A stretch of DNA of 64,000 bases from Flavobacteriaceae bacterium S0862 (GTDB lineage Bacteria > Bacteroidota > Bacteroidia > Flavobacteriales > Flavobacteriaceae). Each line of letters starts with the position of its first letter. Position 1 is the stretch's first letter. Made by a program: the position numbers and the translations under genes. Under the pieces are notes generated by a model. That model did not search any database and was not told the DNA's origin. It saw only the letters and a list, made by a program, of their open reading frames with translations. Below, piece by piece: positions 37,748 to 47,849 of the stretch. The stretch is taken from contig JALKAW010000004.1 of assembly GCA_023015825.1 (NCBI GenBank), forward strand, positions 186,001 to 250,000, in the 5' to 3' direction.

Positions 37748-37922
37748 CGCTTTTTATCCAAAAAGTAAGAGTTTTCAACGAATACTTGTGATATACGTAC
37801 ATATACGCATTGTTTCGTATTATTTTTTTATTTACCTTTATTAACATATCTTAACATAGTTTTTGCATTTCATCGAATTTATTTGTATTTTGCCGAAATA
37901 ATGTTGCCCAAATCCTTAGTAT

Positions 37923-38120
37923 ATGATTTATAAAATTACATTAATTCTTTTAATTTTAGTAGCAATAAATTTCGTCCTATTGGTTTTTAGCACGAATAAA
38001 ATTAAGAGTTTTTCGAAACCTAAAAAAGCCAAAGCTAGCAGACCTATAGTACTGAAAAAAGCACCAAAAACACTTACCACTCGACAGGTTCCAAGCCGTT
38101 TGTCTCCAACTGGTAGTTAG
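37923..38120 (+). CDS. Small single-span membrane protein, hypothetical
   Basis: 65 residues: one N-terminal membrane helix (about 4-24, ITLILLILVAINFVLLVF) and a basic, Ser/Pro-rich tail. Its last 47 bases overlap the 3' end of ung in antisense. The gap before it (37748-37922) is AT-rich, with a TATTTTG-like box near 37890. The helix-plus-basic-tail layout and a good start support a real gene, but no family was recognised. Confidence 0.5.
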   Translation: MIYKITLILLILVAINFVLLVFSTNKIKSFSKPKKAKASRPIVLKKAPKTLTTRQVPSRLSPTGS

Positions 38121-38739
38121 TTTTACTAAAGTGTTTATTGCCAAACCAATACCCTCTATTAGCACTTAATGGAGATGGATGACCTGACGTTAATATATAA
38201 TGTTTTTTAGCATCAATAAGTTTCCCTTTCTTTTTCGCGAAGCCCCCCCAAAGTAAAAACACAACATTGGTCTTTTTCTCAGATATTGTTTTAATAACTA
38301 AGTCTGTAAATTGTTCCCACCCTTTATTTTGATGACTCCCAGCTTCATGAGCTCTAACCGTCAATGTTGCATTTAGTAATAATATACCTTGCTGAGCCCA
38401 ACGTTCTAAGTTTCCACTTGTTGGGTAAGGAATTCCCAAATCAGTTTCAATTTCTTTAAAAATATTAATCAAAGACGGAGGATGTTTCACGCCCTCATTA
38501 ACAGAAAAGCACAAACCATTTGCTTGATTAACACCATGATATGGATCTTGACCAATAATAACCACTTTTAAATTGTCAAATGTGCAATAATCAAAGGCTG
38601 CAAAAATTTCCTTTCCAGGAGGGAAACATTGATACGTTTTATATTCTAGTTTTACAAAATTGACTAACTCAGTAAAATATGGTTTACTAAACTCGTCCTC
38701 CAAATGTGTTTTCCAACTTGTATGAATGTTTACGTTCAT
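38074..38739 (-). CDS. ung: Uracil-DNA glycosylase
   Basis: 221 residues, standard length. It removes uracil from DNA. Motif GQDPYHG (63-69) gives the catalytic Asp65 and HPSPLS gives His187. It begins 6 bases after the parC-type gene stop, in the same direction, so it may be the last gene of a parE-parC-ung unit. Its 3' end overlaps a small convergent ORF. Confidence 0.97.
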   Translation of the reverse strand: MNVNIHTSWKTHLEDEFSKPYFTELVNFVKLEYKTYQCFPPGKEIFAAFDYCTFDNLKVVIIGQDPYHGVNQANGLCFSVNEGVKHPPSLINIFKEIETDLGIPYPTSGNLERWAQQGILLLNATLTVRAHEAGSHQNKGWEQFTDLVIKTISEKKTNVVFLLWGGFAKKKGKLIDAKKHYILTSGHPSPLSANRGYWFGNKHFSKTNYQLETNGLEPVEW

Positions 38740-38745
38740 AAACTA

Positions 38746-41397
38746 TTAAAACAAGGTAATCTGCCCTTCATCATCAATATCTAAATCCTTTGATGCTTCG
38801 CCATTTGGAGAAGGTTTTACAACCGATTTGTTGTTTTCAACAACTTCTTCATCTATCACTTCCATTTCATCAGCAGGTACTTCTTCTGGAGCCTCATAAG
38901 GCAAGGAATCAATTAAATTAATTTGATTGACTTTGTCTCTAGTTAATTGATTTCCAAGTGCATTAATTCCTTTTACTGCAATAAATTCTTCAAGGTTAAC
39001 TTCTAAGTTATCTTTTCTATCTTTCCCTCGTTCTTTAGCAAAAACCACCTCAGCCATCGGTCTCCAATCAGTAGAAACTATTTCCAATTGTGAGTTTTGG
39101 TTATCTGTTATAAAACTTTCAATCTTATTTTCGTTTTCAACCAAGAAACGTTTCACATAATAACGTTCTTTGTCACCATCAAAATAAATTGCTGAAATTG
39201 GTTTTTTGGGAATCCATTTTTCCATTACTATCATATCGTTATCAAAACGTGCAGTAATTTCTGGAATAATGGTTTTAATCAGTCCGGATTGTGTAATTAT
39301 GAGTATTCTATCCTCTCCTCTAAATTCGCCAACTAACTCACCTCTACCATCTACATTTAAACGTTGTACGGTATCGTCAAACCATATCTTACGTGGCTTT
39401 AAAGTGCTTACCCCTTTTTCTTTTAGCTCGATACGTTTTACAGTGTATTTTGTAACTAAATTACCTTTAGAAGCTCTTCCTTTAATAATAATATCTGCAA
39501 AATCTAAATCCCATTTTAACTTTTTAATACTACCTACTTGTCGTAACATCACAGTCACCACTTCAGCTTCACCATTTGGATTAGCCGAAAAATAATGTAC
39601 TATCGAATTGCTATTTCCATTCGTCAAATCGTACTCTCTATCTCTAGTAATAGAAGTCACAGCAAAACGCTTGACATACGATGGACCGCCTTTGCCATCA
39701 CGATAAATCATATTATAAATAGTACGCTTGTCCTTTTTCTTGAAAACAGCTACATGTATAATCCCCTTGCCAATAAAGGTTTTGGAATCTACCTTGGTTA
39801 CCATCATTTTACCGTCTTTGGTAAACACAATAATATCGTCTATATCACTACAATCACATACATATTCATCTCGACGTAATGAAGTTCCAATAAAGCCTTC
39901 TTCTCTATTTACATAAAGCTTGGTGTTTCTAATAATCACTTTGGTAGCATCTACATCATCAAATACACGAATTTCGGTTTGACGCTCTCTGCCTTTACCG
40001 TATTCCTTTTTCAATCTGGTAAAATAAGCAATGGCATAATCTATTAAGTTGGCCAAATGGTGCTTCACTTCTGCAATCTGATCTTCTAACGCATCAATTT
40101 TTTGTTGTGCCTTATCGATATCAAATTTTGATATACGCTTGATTCTAATCTCTGTTAATCTAGCGATATCTTCATCTATAACAGCTCTTTTTAAATGTTT
40201 TATATGTGGTTTTAGCCCTTTGTCTATAGCTCTAATAACACCTTCCCAAGTTTCCTCTTCCTCAATATCACGGTATATTCTATTTTCAATAAATATGCGC
40301 TCCAAGGAAGCGAAATGCCATTGTTCTTCAAACTCACCGAGTTTTATCTCAAGCTCTTGCTTTAATAACTGGACCGTATTGTCAGTCGAGCGACGTAACA
40401 TTTCGGTTACACCTACAAAAAATGGTTTATTGTCTTCAATAACACAACCTAAAGGAGAAATTGAGGTTTCACAATTTGTAAAAGCATATAAAGCATCAAT
40501 CGTTTTATCTGGAGAAATACCTGAAGGCAAATGCACTAATATTTCAACATCAGCAGCAGTATTATCTTCAATTTTTTTAATCTTAATTTTTCCTTTATCA
40601 TTCGCCTTTAATATAGAATCTATTAAAGACGAGGTATTTGTTCCAAAAGGAATTTCGGTAATCACTAATGTGTTTTTATCGTATTGTGAAATCTTTGCTC
40701 TTACGCGAACCTTCCCTCCTCTTAAACCGTCATTATAATTAGTGAAATCGGCTATTCCAGCTGTTGGAAAATCTGGTAATATAGTAAATCGCTTTCCTTG
40801 AAGATGCTTTACTGATGCATCAATCAATTCGATAAAGTTATGTGGTAAAATTTTGGTCGACAACCCAACTGCAATTCCTTCTCCTCCTTGAGCTAAAAGC
40901 AATGGAAACATCACTGGAAGGTTAACAGGCTCTTTACGCCTACCATCATAAGAAGCTTGCCATTCTGTGATTTTAGGATTGTAAACAACATCTAATGCAA
41001 ATTTTGATAATCGTGCTTCGATATAACGTGATGCAGCAGCTCTATCTCCTGTTAGAATATTTCCCCAATTTCCTTGAGTATCAATCAATAAATCTTTCTG
41101 ACCAATTTGAACCATAGCATCAGCAATACTTGCATCACCATGTGGGTGATATTGCATGGTATGACCAACAATGTTCGCTACTTTATTGTAGCGACCATCA
41201 TCCAAATCTTTCATGGAGTGCATAATACGTCGCTGTACAGGCTTAAAACCATCTTCAATGGCAGGAACTGCACGTTCTAGTATGACATACGAAGCATAGT
41301 CCAAAAACCAATCCTTGTACATCCCTGTAACTTTAGTGATTGTTTCTTGGTTATCGTCGTTATTATTATTTATTAAGTTTTCGTTTTCTTCACTCAT
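38746..41397 (-). CDS. parC: DNA topoisomerase IV subunit A
   Basis: 883 residues of the GyrA/ParC family, which breaks and rejoins DNA. Active-site Tyr125 in AASRYIEARLS; QRRIMHSM and HPHGDASIADAM are family-typical. The C-terminal part contains repeated strands of a beta-pinwheel-like domain and ends with an acidic tail. The start is 2 bases after the parE stop. Flavobacterial topoisomerase IV pairs are arranged this way; whether it is ParC rather than GyrA is inferred from the partner and the acidic tail. Confidence 0.93.
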   Translation of the reverse strand: MSEENENLINNNNDDNQETITKVTGMYKDWFLDYASYVILERAVPAIEDGFKPVQRRIMHSMKDLDDGRYNKVANIVGHTMQYHPHGDASIADAMVQIGQKDLLIDTQGNWGNILTGDRAAASRYIEARLSKFALDVVYNPKITEWQASYDGRRKEPVNLPVMFPLLLAQGGEGIAVGLSTKILPHNFIELIDASVKHLQGKRFTILPDFPTAGIADFTNYNDGLRGGKVRVRAKISQYDKNTLVITEIPFGTNTSSLIDSILKANDKGKIKIKKIEDNTAADVEILVHLPSGISPDKTIDALYAFTNCETSISPLGCVIEDNKPFFVGVTEMLRRSTDNTVQLLKQELEIKLGEFEEQWHFASLERIFIENRIYRDIEEEETWEGVIRAIDKGLKPHIKHLKRAVIDEDIARLTEIRIKRISKFDIDKAQQKIDALEDQIAEVKHHLANLIDYAIAYFTRLKKEYGKGRERQTEIRVFDDVDATKVIIRNTKLYVNREEGFIGTSLRRDEYVCDCSDIDDIIVFTKDGKMMVTKVDSKTFIGKGIIHVAVFKKKDKRTIYNMIYRDGKGGPSYVKRFAVTSITRDREYDLTNGNSNSIVHYFSANPNGEAEVVTVMLRQVGSIKKLKWDLDFADIIIKGRASKGNLVTKYTVKRIELKEKGVSTLKPRKIWFDDTVQRLNVDGRGELVGEFRGEDRILIITQSGLIKTIIPEITARFDNDMIVMEKWIPKKPISAIYFDGDKERYYVKRFLVENENKIESFITDNQNSQLEIVSTDWRPMAEVVFAKERGKDRKDNLEVNLEEFIAVKGINALGNQLTRDKVNQINLIDSLPYEAPEEVPADEMEVIDEEVVENNKSVVKPSPNGEASKDLDIDDEGQITLF

Positions 41398-41399
41398 AG

Positions 41400-43259
41400 T
41401 TAATTATCCTCTTCTACTAAATCAAGCTCAACTTTCAAATTATTAATAATGAATTCTTGCCTTGTTGGCGTGTTTTTTCCCATATAAAAAGACAGCAACT
41501 CTTCAATAGACATTTCTTTATCTAACATTACAGGGTCTAAGCGAATATCTTCCCCAATAAAATGCACAAACTCATCTGGCGATATTTCTCCCAAACCTTT
41601 AAATCGTGTAATCTCAGGCTTTGGTTTTAATTTTTCAATAGCATCTCTTCGTTCTTCTTCAGAATAACAATAAACAGTTTCTTTTTTATTTCTAACCCTA
41701 AATAATGGCGTTTGTAAAATGTACAAATGACCTTCTTTAATTACCTCTGGGAAAAATTGTAAAAAGAAGGTAATTAACAAAAGTCTAATGTGCATGCCAT
41801 CTACATCTGCATCAGTTGCAATTACTACATTGTTATAGCGTAAATCTTCTAAAGATTCTTCTATGTTTAAAGCAGCTTGAAGTAAATTGAATTCTTCATT
41901 TTCGTACACAATTTTCTTACTTAAACCATAACAGTTTAAAGGCTTTCCTTTTAAACTAAAAACTGCTTGTGTGTTGACGTCTCTTGATTTAGTGATACTA
42001 CCAGAAGCCGAATCACCCTCAGTAATAAACAAAGTGGTTTCAAGGTTACGCTCGTTTTTGGTATCCCCAAAATGCACACGGCAATCACGCAATTTCTTAT
42101 TATGAAGACTTGCTTTTTTCGCTCTATCTTTTGCTAATTTTCTAATACCAGATAACTCTTTACGCTCGCGTTCGGCTTGAAGAATTTTTCGTTGAATTTT
42201 CTCTGCTGTATCTGGATTTTTATGCAAGAAGTTATCAAGCTGTGTTTTTAGAAAGTCGTTGATGTACGTTCTTACCGTTGGAAGATCTCCTCCCATATCA
42301 GTTGAACCTAATTTTGTTTTTGTCTGACTTTCAAAAACTGGCTCCATTACTTTTATAGAAACTGCTGAAACTACCGATTTTCTAATATCTGAAGCCTCAT
42401 AGTTTTTCCCATAGAACTCTCTAATGGTTTTAACCAAAGCCTCTCTAAAAGCGGATAAATGTGTACCGCCTTGAGTGGTGTTTTGACCATTAACAAACGA
42501 ATGATATTCCTCACTATATTGTGTTTTACTATGAGTTAAAGCAACTTCAATATCGTTTCCGCGTAAATGAATAATTGAATATAATCTGTCAGACTCATTT
42601 ATGTTGTCGCTTAATAAATCTTTAAGACCATTTTCACTATAAAATTTTTCGCCATTAAAAACGATAGTCAATCCAGGATTTAAGTACACATAGTTTTTGA
42701 GCATTTTTGCTACATACTCATTTCTGTACTTATAATTTTTAAAGATAAGTTCGTCTGGTACAAAAGACACTTTTGTTCCTTTACGTCTTGAGGTGTCATC
42801 AAGTAATTCTTGATTGGTTAAGTTTCCTTGTTCAAATTCAGCAGAGGCCGATTTTCCTTCACGTGTAGATTCTACTCTAAAATAGGTGGAAAGTGCATTT
42901 ACTGCCTTTGTACCAACTCCGTTTAGTCCAACTGATTTCTTAAACGCTTTAGAATCATACTTTCCTCCAGTATTCATTTTTGAAACTACGTCCACCACTT
43001 TTCCAAGCGGAATACCACGTCCGTAATCCCTAACAATCACTTTGTTGCCTTGTATGGAGATTTCAATGGTTTTACCTGCTCCCATGACATATTCGTCAAT
43101 AGAGTTGTCTAACACTTCTTTTACAAGAATGTAAATACCATCATCAGGAGAAGAACCATCACCAAGCTTACCAATGTACATGCCAGGACGCATTCGGATG
43201 TGTTCTTTCCAGTCGAGCGAGCGTATATTATCTTCGGTATATTTGGTTTCTTGAGACAT
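41400..43259 (-). CDS. parE: DNA topoisomerase IV subunit B
   Basis: 619 residues of the GyrB/ParE family. The GHKL ATPase has VLDNSIDEY (Glu/Asn of the nucleotide site) and GRGIPLG, and the Toprim domain has [10 protein letters not shown] and [10 protein letters not shown]. It lacks the extra insert of some GyrB proteins, in line with ParE. Cotranscribed with parC (2-base gap). An AT-rich region of about 80 bases with the ychF terminator lies upstream. Confidence 0.94.
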   Translation of the reverse strand: MSQETKYTEDNIRSLDWKEHIRMRPGMYIGKLGDGSSPDDGIYILVKEVLDNSIDEYVMGAGKTIEISIQGNKVIVRDYGRGIPLGKVVDVVSKMNTGGKYDSKAFKKSVGLNGVGTKAVNALSTYFRVESTREGKSASAEFEQGNLTNQELLDDTSRRKGTKVSFVPDELIFKNYKYRNEYVAKMLKNYVYLNPGLTIVFNGEKFYSENGLKDLLSDNINESDRLYSIIHLRGNDIEVALTHSKTQYSEEYHSFVNGQNTTQGGTHLSAFREALVKTIREFYGKNYEASDIRKSVVSAVSIKVMEPVFESQTKTKLGSTDMGGDLPTVRTYINDFLKTQLDNFLHKNPDTAEKIQRKILQAERERKELSGIRKLAKDRAKKASLHNKKLRDCRVHFGDTKNERNLETTLFITEGDSASGSITKSRDVNTQAVFSLKGKPLNCYGLSKKIVYENEEFNLLQAALNIEESLEDLRYNNVVIATDADVDGMHIRLLLITFFLQFFPEVIKEGHLYILQTPLFRVRNKKETVYCYSEEERRDAIEKLKPKPEITRFKGLGEISPDEFVHFIGEDIRLDPVMLDKEMSIEELLSFYMGKNTPTRQEFIINNLKVELDLVEEDN

Positions 43260-43341
43260 AGATTTGTTGAAAATTTTGACAGGTTGCTAATATAATACAA
43301 CACTATAATAAATGAAACAATGAAGTTACAAAGTAATTAAC

Positions 43342-43378
43342 AAAAAATAGCCAATATTGTTGAGAACATTGGCTATAA
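43342..43378 (-). terminator. Intrinsic terminator after ychF
   Basis: TAGCCAAT and ATTGGCTA form an 8-bp stem with a 12-base loop; on the minus strand a T-run follows. It lies about 20 bases past the ychF stop and before parE. Confidence 0.8.
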
Positions 43379-43399
43379 ATATATCTTTATTGAAAATCT

Positions 43400-44494
43400 T
43401 TAAACATTGAATAAGAAATGCATAACATCGCCATCTTTAACGATGTATTGCTTTCCTTCTACACGCATTTTTCCAGCTTCTTTTACCTTTGCTTCACTAC
43501 CGTAATGAACATAGTCGTCATAACTAATTACCTCTGCTCTAATAAAGCCTTTTTCAAAGTCTGTATGTATAACTCCAGCTGCTTGTGGTGCAGTAGCACC
43601 AATATCTATGGTCCAAGCACGAACTTCTTTAACTCCAGCTGTAAAATAGGTTTGCTGATTTAACAGCTTGTAAGCTGAACGTATTAACTTAGAAGATCCA
43701 GGTTCATCTAAGCCTATATCATCTAAAAACATTTGACGTTCTTCGTAATCGTCTAATTCGTTAATATCTGCCTCGGTACCTACAGCAAGCACTAAAACTT
43801 CGGCATTCTCATCTTTAACAGCTTCTTTAATTTGATCAACATAAGCATTTCCTGATACTGCTGAAGCTTCATCTACATTACATACATACATGACTGGTTT
43901 GTCAGTAATAAATTGCAAAGGCTTTACGTAAGCAGCATAATCTTCATCCGAAAATTCTAAAGCCCTAACTGACGTTCCAGTTTCCAGACCTTCTTTAATC
44001 TTTATAAGTACAGCTTCTTCTTTTTGCGCCTCTTTATTTCCTGTTTTTGCTGCACGCTTTACTTTATCGTGTTTTTTTTCGGCTGTTTCTAAATCTTTTA
44101 GTTGCAACTCAAAATCAATAGTTTCTTTATCCCTAATAGGATTTACATTTCCGTCTACATGTACTACATTATCATTATCAAAACAACGAACAACATGCAA
44201 AATAGCATCGGTTTCACGAATATTAGCCAAGAATTGATTTCCTAATCCTTCTCCTTTACTAGCTCCTTTTACCAAACCTGCAATATCAACAATCTCAACA
44301 GTTGCTGGCAGTACTCGCTCAGGGTTTACTAGTTCCTCTAGTTTTTCAAGTCTTGGGTCTGGTACATTTACAACGCCAATATTTGGCTCAATAGTACAAA
44401 ACGGAAAGTTTGCACTTTGTGCTTTTGCGTTTGACAAACAATTAAACAACGTTGATTTTCCAACATTTGGCAATCCTACAATTCCAGCTTTCAT
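43400..44494 (-). CDS. ychF: Redox-regulated ATPase YchF (OBG family)
   Basis: 364 residues, standard length. P-loop GLPNVGKST (near 7-15), an ATP-preferring OBG-family G domain with [16 protein letters not shown], a coiled-coil insert, and a C-terminal TGS domain ([19 protein letters not shown]). It binds ribosomes and acts in translation and stress response. Monocistronic, minus strand, with its own terminator. Confidence 0.96.
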   Translation of the reverse strand: MKAGIVGLPNVGKSTLFNCLSNAKAQSANFPFCTIEPNIGVVNVPDPRLEKLEELVNPERVLPATVEIVDIAGLVKGASKGEGLGNQFLANIRETDAILHVVRCFDNDNVVHVDGNVNPIRDKETIDFELQLKDLETAEKKHDKVKRAAKTGNKEAQKEEAVLIKIKEGLETGTSVRALEFSDEDYAAYVKPLQFITDKPVMYVCNVDEASAVSGNAYVDQIKEAVKDENAEVLVLAVGTEADINELDDYEERQMFLDDIGLDEPGSSKLIRSAYKLLNQQTYFTAGVKEVRAWTIDIGATAPQAAGVIHTDFEKGFIRAEVISYDDYVHYGSEAKVKEAGKMRVEGKQYIVKDGDVMHFLFNV

Positions 44495-44603
44495 TAATTT
44501 AATTTTGAGGTGGCAAATGTAACTATTTTAACAAGAATTTTAAACTCTAGGCGTTACAATTATGTAATTTCGTCGTCTCCTTTATAAAACCATCAATCAT
44601 TAC

Positions 44604-46085
44604 ATGAAAACATATCTTTTAATTTTCACATTTCTTATTTCTGGTGTAACCTTAAGTCAAAGCTTAACCGCTAAGGTTGTAGATAGCAACAACAATCCGA
44701 TTCCGTTTGCAACTGTACAAACTGATGAAAACTCTGGAGTCATTACTAACGAGGAGGGCTTTTTTACAATCAATTTAGAAGATGTTTCTTCTAATGAAAT
44801 TATATTTAGTTGCTTAGGCTTTAGTTCAAAAACTGTATCTATTAAAGCTATTCAGGATAATAACAATCTTGTTGTTTTGGAAGAATTTATCGATGAGTTA
44901 GGAAAGGTGTTTTTGAGTACTACAACACCAGATGCAGATAATATTATTCAAAAAGTAAATAATAATCTGGCAAAAAACTATAAGAACGAAAAGCAAACTT
45001 TTAATTTTTTCCATCGCAATACAGCCTATGCAAATTTCGATAGGTTTGAAGCCAAGGTAACCAAGGCTTCAGGTATGCGTAAAAAGCAGCATGAAGGTGT
45101 AAATAGCAGCTTAGACTCTTTAACTAAAACCATTGTCAACAGTAATACCATGTATTTTCAAGATTATCTTGGAGATTTAATGGTAGAGAATCGTAAAGAA
45201 GCTAAACTCAATATACACAAAGCCACAAGCTTGGTAGATAATAGCAAGAACTTTTCTTTAGATAATGTTCAGACTAAAGCACAAGATTTAATATTAAAAT
45301 ATTTAGATACAACACTCACTTATAAATTAAAAACTGGGCTAATTAGAGTGGAAGATTCTCTCTCTTTAAAATCAGACAATGAAAACAGAGACAACAATAA
45401 TGACAACATGTACGATGTTAAAAATCTCAAAGGAGAAACACATGGTTTATTGCATGATGCGCAAACCTATGATGATTCGTTTTTGAAAAAAATTATCAAT
45501 CCAGATTTATATAAGTACGAGTTTGTTGATGTTACAGGGTTTAATGGTGAATTAGTATATATCATTGCCTTTAAACCGCGAAAAGCAAAATCTAAATATG
45601 CAGGAACCCTTTATATCACTGATGAAACATTTGCAGTTATAAAATTAGATTATGACTTTGGCAAAGGGAAACGAGGCGAAAAATTCAACTTAAAATTACT
45701 TTTAGGTATTAAATATGTAGAAAACATTAATAGAGGCACAATTATATTCAAAAAAAATGAAGACAACACTTATAGCCCCAAATACATTAACCAAGAAGAA
45801 GGGCGTTATTTTTATGTAAACAGACCTATTAAGTTTATTGAGAACAGTAGAGCGAAGAATAAAGTAGGTTTTAATTTTCTAATTGAAGGAAGCGCCAAAA
45901 ACAAGCAAGAACTTTTTATTATAAATAAATCTAGTTTAAACACTAATGAATATTTGTCTTTTATAGAGCTTGAAGACGTACCATACCAAAAATTAAAACA
46001 ATACGATCCAACTATTTGGAAAACTAACAACGCCATTGAGCCATTAGCCGAAATGAAGCGTTTTAAAAGTAGTGAGGAGAATTAA
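44604..46085 (+). CDS. Exported protein with carboxypeptidase-like regulatory domain
   Basis: 493 residues with a signal peptide (MKTYLLIFTFLISGVTLSQS). Residues about 20-90 form a CarboxypepD_reg-like beta-sandwich (VVDSNNNPIPFATVQTDENS), as at the N-terminus of many Bacteroidota outer-membrane proteins. The remainder is beta-rich with long hydrophilic stretches and no recognised catalytic motif; it could be a cell-envelope or transport accessory protein. It is divergent from ychF. Confidence 0.8.
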   Translation: MKTYLLIFTFLISGVTLSQSLTAKVVDSNNNPIPFATVQTDENSGVITNEEGFFTINLEDVSSNEIIFSCLGFSSKTVSIKAIQDNNNLVVLEEFIDELGKVFLSTTTPDADNIIQKVNNNLAKNYKNEKQTFNFFHRNTAYANFDRFEAKVTKASGMRKKQHEGVNSSLDSLTKTIVNSNTMYFQDYLGDLMVENRKEAKLNIHKATSLVDNSKNFSLDNVQTKAQDLILKYLDTTLTYKLKTGLIRVEDSLSLKSDNENRDNNNDNMYDVKNLKGETHGLLHDAQTYDDSFLKKIINPDLYKYEFVDVTGFNGELVYIIAFKPRKAKSKYAGTLYITDETFAVIKLDYDFGKGKRGEKFNLKLLLGIKYVENINRGTIIFKKNEDNTYSPKYINQEEGRYFYVNRPIKFIENSRAKNKVGFNFLIEGSAKNKQELFIINKSSLNTNEYLSFIELEDVPYQKLKQYDPTIWKTNNAIEPLAEMKRFKSSEEN

Positions 46086-46232
46086 AAATTTTGAATGAAT
46101 TTTTTAGTTTTGTAAAACTTTTTAAGCGAATGAGCTTTTTTAATTGTTTATACACAACGTAATGCGAAGTTAGTTTTAATAAATTTTAATATCAAGATAA
46201 CCAAAGTATTAAACACTAAAACTTATAAACAA

Positions 46233-46262
46233 AAAAATCCCAAGTCAAAGCTCAGGATTTTA
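46233..46262. terminator. Hairpin between convergent genes
   Basis: AAAATCC pairs with GGATTTT (7 bp) with partial pairing inside and T- and A-tracts outside. It lies just beyond the ferredoxin stop. The remaining gap 46086-46232 is AT-rich with nothing else seen. Confidence 0.6.
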
Positions 46263-46285
46263 TTATATCTAAATGTATTTATTTA

Positions 46286-46639
46286 TTATTCATCTGGATG
46301 CATAAAGCGTTGTTTCCCTAATAATGTTTCTTCAGATTCTACATGATCTTCATCAGGCACACAACAATCTACAGGGCAAACCGCAGCACATTGCGGTTCT
46401 TCATGAAAGCCTTTACATTCGGTACACTTATCTGGAACTATATAATAAATCTCGTCACTAATAGGCTCTTGAGCCTCATCAGCATCAACCTCTTTTCCAT
46501 TTGGCAACACAACACCGCCTTTTAAACTAGTACCATCATTATACCTCCAGTCATCGGCACCCTCATATATAGCAGTATTTGGACATTCTGGTTCGCAAGC
46601 CCCGCAGTTAATACATTCATCTGTAATTATGATCGCCAT
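46286..46639 (-). CDS. 2[4Fe-4S] ferredoxin, YfhL-like
   Basis: 117 residues from the ATG at 46639; a longer start at 46708 is rejected because a promoter -7 box lies between them. First cluster: Cys9, Cys12, Cys15 and Cys19 ([11 protein letters not shown]). Second: [17 protein letters not shown] with an extra loop, typical of YfhL/Allochromatium-type ferredoxins. Low-potential electron carrier in the cytosol. Divergent from the LuxC-like reductase gene, an arrangement worth noting because the two share promoter space. Confidence 0.93.
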   Translation of the reverse strand: MAIIITDECINCGACEPECPNTAIYEGADDWRYNDGTSLKGGVVLPNGKEVDADEAQEPISDEIYYIVPDKCTECKGFHEEPQCAAVCPVDCCVPDEDHVESEETLLGKQRFMHPDE

Positions 46640-46663
46640 AACAATTTTTCTTTTTAGTTTGCT

Positions 46664-46671
46664 TAAATTTG
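46664..46671 (+). promoter_or_regulatory. -7 box for the LuxC-like gene
   Basis: TAAATTTG matches TAnnTTTG and lies 45 bases before the ATG at 46717. No clear -33 was seen. It is only 7 bases from the opposite-strand box for the ferredoxin gene, so the two promoters overlap. Confidence 0.5.
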
Positions 46672-46677
46672 CAGCTG

Positions 46678-46708
46678 CAAAAATAAAGCCAAAACAATTC
46701 ATAACCAA
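46678..46708 (-). promoter_or_regulatory. Promoter of the ferredoxin gene
   Basis: Reading the minus strand: TTG (46706-46708), 20 bases, then TATTTTTG (46678-46685), an exact TAnnTTTG match. It decides that the ferredoxin starts at 46639. Confidence 0.7.
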
Positions 46709-46716
46709 ACCTTATA

Positions 46717-47775
46717 ATGAATTTAGAACAACGAGTTAATGCATTTACTGAATTGGGGAAATTCCTAAATCAATTCAGCAAAGAAAAAGTTGAAAAACTA
46801 GAAAATGTTAAGCATAATGATTTGTTTTTTGAAGGTTTTAAACATCAAATAAAACTAGCGCAAGAACATAACGGTTGGTTTACAACCAAAAATATTATAT
46901 ATGCTATTAATGGATGGTCTAAACAACTAAATATAAGCCATATTAATGAATGGATAAAGAAGTATAACTTTAACGATATAATTCCTCAAAAAGTTGCCAT
47001 AATTATGGCTGGAAATATTCCTCTAGTTGGCTTTCATGATTTTATTTCGGTATTAATAACTGGTCATGATGTTTTAGTAAAACAATCGTCAAACGATAAG
47101 CATTTATTGCCATATTTAGCAAAATATTTAGAGTATATCGAGCCAAATTTTAAGAATAAAATAACATTTACAGAAAAGAAATTAGAAGCCTTTGATGCTG
47201 TCATAGCCACAGGAAGCGATAATACAGCTCGATATTTTGAGTATTATTTTAAAGACAAGCCATCAATTATAAGAAAAAACAGAAATTCTGTAGCGGTTTT
47301 AACAGGCAATGAAACAAAAGAGCAACTAGAAGCGCTATCAGACGATATATTTAGATATTATGGCTTGGGTTGTCGTAACGTATCTAAACTATTTGTTCCA
47401 AAAGATTATGATTTTAAAGACTTCTTTGAAGCAATATACAAATGGCATCCTGTTATAAACGAAGCCAAATATGCTAATAATTACGATTATAATAAGGCTG
47501 TGTATCTAATGAGTGAGTTTGAAATGCTAGAAAACGGATTTTTAATGATTAAAGAAGATATTAGCTACTCCTCGCCTATTGCAACCTTGTTTTATGAACA
47601 TTACAATTCAAATGTGGTTTTAAAAGAAAAACTGGAGTACGAAGAAGATAAAATTCAGTGTGTGGTGTCTTCTGGGTTTGTGGATTCTGAAATCAAATTT
47701 GGTGAAACACAACACCCAGAATTATGGGACTATGCAGACGATGTTGATACCATTGCATTTTTGTTGAAAATTTAA
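46717..47775 (+). CDS. Acyl-CoA reductase, LuxC-like
   Basis: 352 residues of the LuxC/aldehyde-dehydrogenase-related family (PF05893). Conserved segments are AGNIPLVGFHDF (98-109), IATGSDNTARYF and, with the nucleophile Cys219, YYGLGCRNVSK. LuxC reduces acyl groups to aldehydes for bioluminescence, but no LuxA, LuxB or LuxE is here; in flavobacteria this stand-alone version is common. It lies divergent from a ferredoxin and upstream of serC; the exact substrate is unknown. Confidence 0.87.
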   Translation: MNLEQRVNAFTELGKFLNQFSKEKVEKLENVKHNDLFFEGFKHQIKLAQEHNGWFTTKNIIYAINGWSKQLNISHINEWIKKYNFNDIIPQKVAIIMAGNIPLVGFHDFISVLITGHDVLVKQSSNDKHLLPYLAKYLEYIEPNFKNKITFTEKKLEAFDAVIATGSDNTARYFEYYFKDKPSIIRKNRNSVAVLTGNETKEQLEALSDDIFRYYGLGCRNVSKLFVPKDYDFKDFFEAIYKWHPVINEAKYANNYDYNKAVYLMSEFEMLENGFLMIKEDISYSSPIATLFYEHYNSNVVLKEKLEYEEDKIQCVVSSGFVDSEIKFGETQHPELWDYADDVDTIAFLLKI

Positions 47776-47849
47776 TGATAAATTTATCATATTATTATTA
47801 CTTAATAGGTAATAAATTTAGACATTTACGTAGCAAAAAATAAATACAA

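Noticed and set aside
40139-40738. A 199-residue open frame antisense to the topoisomerase IV subunit A gene
   Set aside because: It overlaps a strongly conserved gene, lacks a plausible export or domain pattern and reads as a frame shadow.
46717-47775. LuxC-like gene as a sign of bioluminescence
   Set aside because: No luxA, luxB, luxD or luxE is present; stand-alone LuxC-family reductases are common in flavobacteria.
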